DNA of 60,570 nt from Zarea fungicola. Its lineage: Eukaryota > Ascomycota > Sordariomycetes > Hypocreales > Cordycipitaceae. Every line of letters starts with the position of its first letter. Position 1 is the first letter of the stretch. Shown one piece after another: positions 1 through 9,051 of the stretch. A model generated the notes under the pieces. It saw only the letters and a program-made list of their open reading frames with translations, did no database searches and was not told the origin of the DNA. The position numbers were made by a program, and so were the translations under genes. The DNA lies in contig FWCC01000076.1 in the NCBI GenBank assembly GCA_900169235.1, positions 1 to 60,570 of the forward strand, read 5' to 3'.

Positions 1-521
1 TTTTTTGTCACCCACATGCTTGACTAGAAATGAAAGCCTCCGCTGCCGAAAAAGAGTGAGCTAGGGATCGACTGAACCTAGAGGAAAGGCTTGGGAGAGC
101 TGAGAGAAAACAAGATGGCCGCGAAAGTGGTTTATGAAAGAGCGGGTGGTTGACTGTAGTAAGGACTGGCTGCGGTAGGACCGCCTGGGTCAACCGTACA
201 AGGAAAGAGCGAAAGGGAAAAGCAGAATTCAATGCTGGAGCAGGGCAGTTTAATAAATACAGATGGGCGCCCGCCTTTCCTTCTGCCTGTCCTATGGATG
301 GATGGATCGACAGTTGAGTCACTCGATTGGGGAGGATATGCCACAAAATCTGCATGGCTGTTTTAGAGCCACACCACTCCAGCGAACCAATCAACTGACA
401 CAAAGCCTCCAAGATGAAAAGCAAAAACAGATAAGCCACCTGAGCAGCGAGGTATATAGAGGACTGACTACCAGACCGAAGTTAAACATTACATAGTATT
501 CAAAGGCGACAGCCAGCAAGC
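1..521. other. intergenic, no supported gene
   Basis: No convincing gene is seen here. A minus-strand open frame at 8-439 starts with a hydrophobic stretch, but its first codon is GTG, it is rich in Ser/Leu, and no family is recognisable, so it is not called. Confidence 0.5.
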
Positions 522-1213
522 ATGTCTACGCCGATTTTTTGCTGTTCGTCAATCAGGCCCTACCGCCCCCAATATCTCTCTCACGAGAATAAGTTTACCT
601 CCTTTGTTGCTTGGGCGAGCTTCCCGACAAAATCTTGTATCGCTGGCGTCACTGATTTACGAAGTATCTCTGTGCCGTTTGCCATGCAGCTAGTTCGGCA
701 GGTAAACTTTGGTCCGCTTGAATCGAAGCGCTATTTTGTCCCGCATGAAGGCACCGAGAATGTTTTTGATGAGTTAGGCGAAGACGACTTGGTCCAAGCC
801 AACTTTCAGAAGGTCAATACGTATGTCTTTGTGGGCCAATTCTTCTTTCCTATAGCTAATGATCGTCTACTAGGTACAAGAACTACAAGTGCCAAGTACA
901 CAATAAGTTCTTTGAGCTTAATGTGTATCAGAAGGACACGATCAATGAGCACCACTGGCGAGCGAACCTGGCAAGACCAGCGCGAGAGATTGATCTACAA
1001 CCGCGGGTCTTGCTCGACCAAGCACAACCTTCTGTGACTTCTAGAGTTGGTCCTTCCACCTCTAGGGAGACTAAGACCGTGACCGTACAAGAAGTGCACG
1101 AAGAAGCCACAGGAAGCAGATGGTCAAGCTTCGATAGTAAAGACTATGAACCGATGAAAGACTTTACGGCATGTGATAAGGAGTGTGGCTATTGCGGAGA
1201 GTGCGATTACTAG
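522..1213 (+). CDS. hypothetical protein with Cys-rich C-terminus, two exons
   Basis: The product is not recognised. Exon 1 is 522-820 and exon 2 is 874-1213; the 53-nt intron (GTATGT...CTACTAG, with a GCTAAT branch) restores one frame of 212 codons. An internal ATG at 684 would give a 158-residue protein and may be the real start, because residues 1-54 from the upstream ATG have no obvious character. The C-terminus is striking: four Cys packed in the last 14 residues (ACDKECGYCGECDY). Before it lies a Ser/Thr/Glu-rich linker. No signal peptide is evident. The intron supports a real gene, but no function can be given and the start is uncertain. Confidence 0.45.
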
Positions 1214-1933
1214 GTTTCAAGGCTATGCACAAACCATTTTGGTCTTCCTGGTTCATCAGTGGAATTGTGATAACCCGGCGTTGCGACCGGAACCTTATGG
1301 CTAGCCGAAATATAACACAGTTTAAGGAACATGAGCTCTCTGGTAGACAGACATGAATAATTTACCTTGTCACTAACCTGTGAGAGCGTTTGTCTACCTA
1401 CCTTCTGCTTCCGCGTTTTAAACATGACTAGAAGTGTACAGCCGTGAACCCGGTAGAGATGAGGGGCTTAGTTTAATGCGCTGCTGTTGTAGTCCTCCTC
1501 GTGGGCGTGTTGTTCCTGCAGCCCTACTTTACGCTTCGTGCTTCTCTGTTCCTGTCGTACGCACCCATAACCACATGCACACGTGTCCTTTTCCAGTTGC
1601 CCATTCGATACCAGTACGCATGGGCGAACACGAGCCTGTGCGCGGTTGATGGGCAGTTGTAACACTGCAATGTCGTCAAGGCACCTGTATTCGGTTGCCT
1701 GTCGAAGGGTGCCGCAGTAGTTACACGGTGCAGGCAACATAGTGAGCTGCTCTCCAACATCGCCCTCAGGAGGTTCCACAGCCACCAGTATCTAGCAGTA
1801 GCTGTACCGTACAAATAAAAGACTTCCAGATGATATAGTTAGAGTAATACAGTAGAACACAGGTATTATGTAATAAATTAAGACAAGTAACTAATACTAA
1901 TACAAGCTTGAGCAATTGAGGACCTAGGGAGTC
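1214..1933. other. intergenic, nothing recognised
   Basis: Short overlapping open frames on both strands without family character; no gene is called. Confidence 0.5.
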
Positions 1934-2244
1934 TGTTGTGACCGCCGAGTCAGGTCAAGCAGCTCTTCCTGAGAGGCTTGACTCCTGCCACAGCAGACCT
2001 CTGTCAAGGCCGTGACCGACAGCGACCTGCCGTGGATACGAGGCCATCACAGCAGCTGAGGAGGACAGAGAGATTTTCCTGTTTGTTGTTTGCTTTTGCC
2101 TGCTTCCGGATTTCCGTATATACAGGAGGATTTCCTCCTCCAGCCGTAGCTAGATTTTGAATATAACGCAGTTACACTAAGCATACATACTGGAGACGTC
2201 TCTCTCAGTACCGTGCTTAGTAACTACTTGTAATCGTACCAACA
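1934..2244 (+). mobile_element. solo LTR (copia-like), copy 1
   Basis: A 311-bp segment beginning TGTTGTGACC and ending GTACCAACA, so its ends form the TGTTG...CAACA inverted repeat typical of Ty1/copia LTRs. It is clearly related along its length to 15509-15787: shared blocks include the GAGTCAGGTCAAGCAGC stretch, the GAGGNCATCAC block, a CTAGATTTTGAAT block and the TAGTAACT...CGTACCAACA end. The flanking 5-mers (GAGTC and GTAAT) do not match, so the target duplication is lost, or the element is older or rearranged. No internal retrotransposon sequence lies beside it. Confidence 0.75.
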
Positions 2245-3509
2245 GTAATACTAAGAACTCAACGCAGGGTAGCAGTGTGAAATTACAGTCTACAATACAG
2301 TATGCGAAGTATATCATAAGGCCAGTGGAATAACACAAAAAGCCTCCAGTATTCTGTATAACTCTCCCAAAGTCTATAATGTTGAAACATAGAGTCGGCT
2401 CTGCCGGAAAGGGCTTCATACTGCGCCAACGTCTGCAATGGGGCGGCCAAAAAGGGTTCCATAACTTGACAAAATGGATCGCGACCCCCTATACTTAGCC
2501 GTTCGTTGGCGTTTTCAGCCAATATCATGGTCAATGCTCACAAATGATATTACAGGAAAAACTCAGAGGATCTCTGTTCTTGATTCTTCAATTTTATCTC
2601 TTTCTTCGAAAATATCTTGACAGATTGAATGCAGATTTGAAACTCTAATAGCATAGGGTCCATCTAAACGGTTCTTGTTGCTATGGCTAAGATACCCCCA
2701 TTCTTTGCTAACATATTATTTTTTTATACGCCCTACATACATGTTAGAATCCTGCGCCTGAATTAATGCTGTCGTAGCCTTCCAGGCCGCCTCATTATCT
2801 CCCTTCTGTAACATATACCTTGCTGGTTAACTGGTAAGCTTATCTCCATTCCTTTATCCAGCTGGATATAGGCAATTGTGCATTTGAAATTTAGAATTTG
2901 ACCCGGCAACCCGCAATTGTGGAGTGTAGGCAGAGATTTCGACCGATTTACGTATCATCCCGCGGACTATTTTAACCTCGTACTACGGGGTACTTTAAAC
3001 GTGGCCAATTCGACAAGCCACGAGTCATGTAGCGCGAATCACGCATAGCCGTTTAATAATCAATGGCCGGGTACTTAGCAGCAGTAATAGCCGGTAAGGA
3101 AACTAAGCCGCGTAGAAGCGGGCTGTGAAAACGAGTTGAAGCCTGTGTTATGTAGTAACTGGTGTCGTTCCTGTTGTTACTGCTGACTTGCGCGTGCTTT
3201 CGATGTGAAAATGAGAGGTCTCCCTTTTAACTAAACTTGAATATTTGGCTGACCGCGCTGCTGAGCTGCCAGGCAAAGGTAGTTTGCTCCTCATTTGTTT
3301 AAGGGAGCTCCCAAACGTCAGGGCATACATGTAGTCTAGTTAATCAACCGTCTGTATTCCAGCTAATAACTGCTCCTTGTGATGAGCTCATGTTCTAATC
3401 TGGCTTAATTTGGGTGTATGCTCTGTTAATTGCTATATGCTTCCCTTGATCACTATCCGGTCAAAGCCTCAATTTGCTGCCTTGGCCTGGCGGAGATGCA
3501 CCCGAACCA
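2245..3509. other. intergenic, nothing recognised
   Basis: About 1.26 kb with only short shadow frames. It is AT-rich in places and no gene or repeat is recognised. Confidence 0.5.
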
Positions 3510-3869
3510 TTACTTGTAGAAGCACCTGAACGATTGAAATCGGCTTGCCTGACCAAAGCATCTTCCGTTGTTAGTAACAAAGGGTCCTTCACTTCCAGAC
3601 TCGCAGTTACGATTAAAGTAAAATGTGCAGTCGCACAATTCTGCCGCCCCTGTACACTGAACCAGAGCCAGCGAGGTACCGTAGTTGTAGTTGTAGCAGT
3701 TCGTATGCTTTTTGTCGAGATGCTTGGTAGCCCATGTAACATCAATCTGGTGAAGGAAATGATCGCAGTTCGGGCCATCAAAGTAGTTGATCTGCATCTG
3801 TTTGCTGGCCAGCTGTTCGGCGTTCACAACTGTCCACAGCGCGAGAAAAGGCAAGTTTGAGAACTTCAT
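3510..3869 (-). CDS. small secreted cysteine-rich protein (119 aa)
   Basis: A single-exon gene for a 119-residue protein with a typical signal peptide (residues 1-17, MKFSNLPFLALWTVVNA) and eight cysteines in the mature part, including a CDC pair near the middle. Eight Cys in about 100 residues suggests four disulfides in a compact extracellular fold, as in many fungal effector-like or antimicrobial-like proteins. No known family motif is recognised. It stands alone, with more than 2 kb of apparently empty DNA on each side, which fits the effector-rich accessory character of this half of the window. The secreted assignment is well supported; any role in host or microbe interaction is inference. 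Confidence 0.7.
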   Translation of the reverse strand: MKFSNLPFLALWTVVNAEQLASKQMQINYFDGPNCDHFLHQIDVTWATKHLDKKHTNCYNYNYGTSLALVQCTGAAELCDCTFYFNRNCESGSEGPFVTNNGRCFGQASRFQSFRCFYK

Positions 3870-5997
3870 TGTGAGAGGTAGGGCTGGAGGCCCTGTGAGC
3901 GTTGTAGTACATGTCTGAAAACCCTTTTACTTACTCTGAGAGTTCAATGTTTGAAATGGAAATGCCAAGGATTTTACAGCTCTGGTGAATGGTGTTCGAG
4001 GGTGGTATTTCTAATGAGGAGAAGTACGGCTGGGTGAGGGTAATATAGTCACTGGAAAGTCTTAACTTCACCTAATACATGCATTTGAGCTCATATCGCA
4101 CTTATCTAACGCGTCGGCTATTGAGACAAGGGCAAAAACTGGACAATTCTTTTACGAAGAGCCTAGACTTGATCTATGGATACCTAGGTGGATGTGTTGT
4201 CACCACGTGCTCCAGTAAGCTTACAATTAACCTTTAGAAGTAAACCTGAGAGACGTCCTTCATGTAAAAGGTCAATCGCTCTCACATTGTATAGTACTAT
4301 CAATTTTTCGGGGTCATACGGAGTCCGGAGTTGTTGCTGGTAGGTCGAAGATAATGGGCCCATTACTTATCTGTAAAGGTGTTGCCACGTCATCTTGTAT
4401 TACATTGAACCACCTATTAACACTGTAATCTTGAGTTTTGACTCGGACTTTTCGTATTCACTCAATTTCGCTGTAGCACCTTTACAGTTTCAGGACACCC
4501 TGGTCGATGATGCATCGTGCTAGTAAGAGTGCTCGAACTGAGTCAGAAGCGGCCAAAATAGGCAGAGCTGTAAAGCTCTTTTTGGCAGATTCTAGCCGAG
4601 TCGTTGCATTCTAATTCGTCCAGAAAGTCTGTCTGCCCGAATAACTCAAGATCAAGGTCCAGGTCACTAACCAGTCTGCCCGGGCTGGGGCTTAGCGTGG
4701 TTGCACCGCTTTACACGGTTGAGATTCGGCGCGGTGGCGTTGATCATTCTCTCGGTAGGTACCGCACATTATGCGCAGTGATGGGTCAAGCTAAGTGGTT
4801 GTCAATGATGGCGGGACTCCATTACAGCCAGCAATTCTCTAGAAATGTTGCGCAAGGCGTGATTATCCACTCTTCAAGGGGGTCGGCTTTGGCGGAGCCC
4901 GCGCTTTCGCAAGGAAACCACATAGTAACTTAACCTTGATGCCCAGGGCACCATTAAGGGCTCCCTCCATAGCTCCTTTTTCTATCCAATCGACTCACTC
5001 AATTCCATGTGTAATTCCTGTTCTGCGTGACAAGAAATCTCCAATTGTAGGTGGACATAATGGTTCAAGCGCCGGGAAACTGTATACAGCTTACGAGGCT
5101 GTTTATGGGTCTGGCTGACCATGACGAGGATTGAGAATAAAAGAGCCACAAATGATTTTCCCATTGCCTTCGCAAATATAGCGATAAGCGAATATCAACA
5201 GGCAGGAACGCAGATGAGGCAAAATGCATAGGAAAGCTGCGCCTGACTCACATACAATGTTCATACAAAGTCCGAGACGCAGAATACCACTGCAAGAACT
5301 TGGCGTATAATGACTCAGCAATGCAATGGATACACCGGTTCTACTTGGGAGACACGTGCCTTCGGAAGAAGAGACGATTGGCGGATAACTTCGTAGTAAT
5401 CTTTCTTTTTCTGGTGTCATTATGAGGCCTTTTGGAGGCTAGTTATGCCTCGAAGTTGAGCGGCGTGGTTGGTTAACGCCAACTCATTTCCGGCGCACGC
5501 GGTTCATAGGTAATTGTTTAATAATTGTTGCTTGGCCGGCGGTGGAAACAACTGTTACATGCAAGCTAAAAGTAAACTCCAAATTCCAGTTAAATTCTAA
5601 TGCCCATGTAAGATTTTAGTACCAGACCCTGTCGCTCATCAGTATAACGGCACCGAACAGCACTGTGTCATCCTGGAGGTATGTGATAAGGCTATTTTTT
5701 CGGATTATACCGAAGACTAGGGTGGGAATCACGACATTACCCGTCGGCTGATGTTAGGACCCGCACCGAACACCCGGTCTACATCTTCTGAACTGTGTAC
5801 AAGTAGGGCCAATTGTTCCCGCTTAAATGTGCGTAAATCTTCAACAGTAGTTACTTACAAAACGTTGAGAAGAAAGAATTATCCATCTTGGCACCTGCCT
5901 TCCCCTCAGACCGCCGATAGAAGTAAGGGGTTCAAACTTCGATATATATCCACCATCGTCGAGAACTGACCATCTCCGAGAAAACACAAAGTTAATC
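3870..5997. other. intergenic, nothing recognised
   Basis: More than 2 kb without a supportable gene. A plus-strand frame at 4604-4933 (109 codons) has no signal peptide, introns or family motif and is not called. Confidence 0.5.
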
Positions 5998-6627
5998 ATG
6001 CTTTGGTACAAGACAATTACGGTATTCAGCGCCATTATCGGCAGTGTACAGGGTGCACCATCAGTTGAGCGCGATAGTGAAGTCGTGACTCTGGAAGACC
6101 GTGCCCGAGTCACGAATGCAGGAACTATTGTTGCTATAGTTGGAGGCATCGCGGCCTCCGTTGCACTGGGTCATGCTTTTGAAGGACATGGAGACCTTAT
6201 TGCAGGAGCATGGGCGGCTGCTATTGTCGACCAGCTTCACCCAGTCGGTGTTGTTGCAACAGACGCTCTGTGGGTACCAGATAATGGCCAAAACGGTCTT
6301 GTTTGCTGGACGGTAGATGCCGTCTTCTCCTTTGCCGGCCCTAATGCTGCTGCAAACGCCGCCAGTTTTGCCAATGCCGCGAGGAACCTTTTGCATAAAC
6401 GCGGCCTGGCCGCCAACTCTTATCATGTCTATCGCTCCGGTATCGAATTTCCAGCCAATCATACCGTCTTTGGATCCTCTCTCGAAGATGACGCCAGCGT
6501 GGAGGCTAGGAATATTGGCTGGTGCAGCAATCCTGGGTTTGATTTCACGCACAACCAAGACAATGCGGCTCTTTGCCTGCCTCAGATTGTCAGCTTTCCT
6601 CCCAACAACAAGAGAAAGTGTCAGTAG
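5998..6627 (+). CDS. putative secreted protein (209 aa)
   Basis: A single-exon gene. Residues 1-19 form a signal peptide ending in VQGA, followed by a short charged stretch and an Ala/Gly-rich hydrophobic segment (about residues 42-62, TIVAIVGGIAASVAL) that could be a second membrane or amphipathic helix. Four Cys lie in the mature protein, three of them in the last 50 residues. An NHT sequon is present. No family is recognised; the glycine-rich hydrophobic helix after a signal peptide is unusual for a small effector and could indicate a membrane-active or lipid-binding protein, but that is inference. The ATG at 5998 is preceded by AATC and has no better upstream alternative. Confidence 0.65.
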   Translation: MLWYKTITVFSAIIGSVQGAPSVERDSEVVTLEDRARVTNAGTIVAIVGGIAASVALGHAFEGHGDLIAGAWAAAIVDQLHPVGVVATDALWVPDNGQNGLVCWTVDAVFSFAGPNAAANAASFANAARNLLHKRGLAANSYHVYRSGIEFPANHTVFGSSLEDDASVEARNIGWCSNPGFDFTHNQDNAALCLPQIVSFPPNNKRKCQ

Positions 6628-7708
6628 AGTTCTATTGCGCGGAAGATACCTCTGGTAACAGAATTCTTGCACACAAGACAGTCGCAGGTCTAATCGGTGT
6701 TGTACTGAGCTCTATCCTAGGGGAGCTGAGGTGCAGAGCCAGCGAGAAGTAATTACCAGACATGGTACGGCCTCAAAGCTCCCTCTGAGCGGATTCATTG
6801 TCTTGAAAGATTCAGACCACCCCCCAGCCAGTCCATGGTACTAGGACCAGCCCGATTTTACATTCTTAAGCCCTCTTGAAGTATTTAATTTCTACCTAGA
6901 AAACAACAAATTTGCTGCTTACCATGAGGTCCATCAAAACTGATTTGTCACCAAACGTGCAACATCCCGTCATGAAATCTCATATCTGCCGCCAAGCTTA
7001 TCAAGTCGGCAAGAACGGGCTGAGCCAGGTTAAGGACAAAGTTTTGGCGTTTATGGAAGCTAACAACTGTGGTTAACATCTGCGTGGCAGCCACTACATA
7101 CCATTCCCTTTCTCCACAAGTTGCACCTGGGTCCGAGTGGATTGCTATTACAGAAAAGACCCTAGGATTCACTTATGAGAACTCTTGCTATCCACTTGCG
7201 TACTGATACACGGCGCCAAGTCGACTGGTTGGCGCTTCAGCATGTATACTCTGACGTGCTTTATACAGCTTGTGCTTACGCTGCTTTAAGCGGAAGAATA
7301 TTTCGCTGAATTTTCGAACCATCTGTTCTACATACGCCTGGCAATTCTAGTCCTGACGCTTGGCTCGCCCAACGCAGCCCTCTGACTGGTCAGAACAACT
7401 CTACACAAGAGGTATGTACATCATTGCTCGGCCAAGCCGTAGCAAGTGTCGCGTACAGAAAGCGGGTACCACACAAGGAATTGTACAATTTAGGCCTTCT
7501 ATATGTGGTGGCAACAAGGCTGCTGGCTAGTTAATTAAAGGCGCCGAGGATGAGGCGGCCAGCCAGCCAGTCAATTGAAGCTATCCCCAGCCGTTTAGGA
7601 TTAATAAATATAAATTATTTCTAAATCGCATTTATAGAACTTAAGAAAGTAATAGATATTAAATCAATATTTTAGTCGTATAGTTAGAACTTCGTAAGAA
7701 GTTGATTC
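6628..7708. other. intergenic, holds repeat copy A
   Basis: There is no gene. It contains one copy of a diverged direct repeat (7191-7320). The last 120 bases before the gasdermin gene's 3' end are strongly AT-rich. Confidence 0.5.
7191..7320 (+). repeat. diverged direct repeat, copy A
   Basis: It aligns without gaps to 16651-16780 at roughly 68% identity by eye over 130 bases, with anchors such as CACTTGCG, TCGACT..TTGGCGCTT, CATG.ATA.TCT.AC.TGCT and TGCTTAC. Many differences are C/T or G/A transitions. The two copies lie on either side of the gasdermin-protease-C2H2 block in the same orientation. Confidence 0.6.
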
Positions 7709-8494
7709 TTAATCTAACGCAAAAAATTCCTCTAAATCTTCAGGAAATCCACCATTTACCTCATCGCCCCAATCATACACCAGCTCCTCATCCTCATCAT
7801 CCAGCTGCCCGAATGCGGCGCCCTTCACGTAGCTGCCATGGGAGACATCTTCATTTCCCATCTTGACCCGAATTTTAGTCAAACGATACGCGAAAATATA
7901 GTCGGTCGAGCCGCTGAATCCTGTCATCATGATTTGATTCCTGCCGAGGCTCGTTTCGGGGCCGACCTCGACTGGCCCACCAAACGACGTCGCATCTGCC
8001 TTGAGCTCGATGGACGTCTCACTCGAGGTGCTCAGCTGAGTTTTAGCCTTTGGATTTCGCGCGATTTTGATGCCCGTGATGAGATAGATTGGCTTCCGAT
8101 GGTTCGTCACTGTCAGGTATGCCTGCACACCTGGATGCAGCACGGCCTGGCCGATGTAAACGTCGTCAGGCACGAAGTATCGCGTTTCGAGCTGTCCAAA
8201 TTCCAAGCTCTCAATGTTTGACTGCATCTGACTGAAACTCATCCCACCGCCCACCACTTGCATACACTTGGCCCATATTCCAATCTTGCCATTCTTGGTC
8301 TGATCGTAGACGGTGTGCCAGCCTATTTTCTGGCCCTCATACACCTTCGCGGGCACTTTGACATCCATCCTCGCCACCGGACTCTCTGGGTTCTTGGGAT
8401 CTTTGATCAGACGGCCGAGTACCACGAGGTTGCTGTCTGCAGGTATGTCCCAGTTTGGAGCAGGGATGTAGGTAGCGGTCTTGTTGAGCGACAT
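7709..8494 (-). CDS. fungal gasdermin-like pore-forming protein (HET-Q1/RCD-1 type)
   Basis: A 261-residue single-exon protein. Its length, N-terminal motif (APNWDIPADSNLVVLGRLIKDPKNPE) and lack of signal peptide or transmembrane helix match the fungal gasdermin family typified by HET-Q1 of Podospora and RCD-1 of Neurospora. Those proteins cause incompatibility cell death by permeabilising the plasma membrane. About residues 1-228 would form the pore-forming domain. The last ~33 residues are very acidic and end FFALD; in HET-Q1 a short C-terminal segment is removed by the subtilisin-like protease HET-Q2 to free the toxic form. A protease gene of the same class lies directly upstream on the same strand (557 bp away), the arrangement reported for many fungal gasdermin genes. 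Family assignment is by motif recall, not a search. Confidence 0.8.
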   Translation of the reverse strand: MSLNKTATYIPAPNWDIPADSNLVVLGRLIKDPKNPESPVARMDVKVPAKVYEGQKIGWHTVYDQTKNGKIGIWAKCMQVVGGGMSFSQMQSNIESLEFGQLETRYFVPDDVYIGQAVLHPGVQAYLTVTNHRKPIYLITGIKIARNPKAKTQLSTSSETSIELKADATSFGGPVEVGPETSLGRNQIMMTGFSGSTDYIFAYRLTKIRVKMGNEDVSHGSYVKGAAFGQLDDEDEELVYDWGDEVNGGFPEDLEEFFALD

Positions 8495-9051
8495 GCTTTC
8501 CTTTCCGCGGCCGAGTTACAGGCTTCTAAATACGTATTAATCGGGTATTTTTTCTCGCTGTATGAGTGTTGAAATATGTAGGCTCTCTGGCATGTATGTT
8601 GGATGGAAAACTGTACCCCGCAAGGCAGCGACATGGCTGACATCTCATGACACGAATCCTGCGCCGCAGTCGCTACATATGCACTCCAGCCTGACCTGCG
8701 GCAGAAGAGGGTGCCTCAAATTGGCCGAATGCTGCGTCTTTCTTACTTAGCAACTGCGCACATACCATGCAACATATGCAGGGGTGGCTTCAGGTGATTA
8801 CAGCTAATACCACCACCCGGAATCATGACAATGATGTATGAAAATGTCAGCAGACAGCAGTAACGTCTTTATTCTACAAAGCTTCCATTGTGGTGGATTA
8901 ATTATCGGTTCTATTTTATTGCTTGCACCAGAGAAGAAAATTTAATAGAATTTAATGACACAACGTCGCCCAGTGGACTTTTACCCACTCAGTACAGTGT
9001 ACATTATGCCTCCGAATCGTCTACTTGTGCGTTTTAAATCCCCAAATCACA
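8495..9051. promoter_or_regulatory. spacer between protease and gasdermin genes
   Basis: 557 bp separate the stop of the protease gene from the start of the gasdermin gene. It must hold the gasdermin promoter and the protease 3' UTR. No specific site was recognised. Confidence 0.4.

Noticed and set aside
8..439. 143-codon minus-strand frame with hydrophobic start
   Set aside because: First codon is GTG, composition is low-complexity Ser/Leu, no family or splice evidence.
4604..4933. 109-codon plus-strand frame
   Set aside because: No signal peptide, motif, intron or conserved feel; likely chance.
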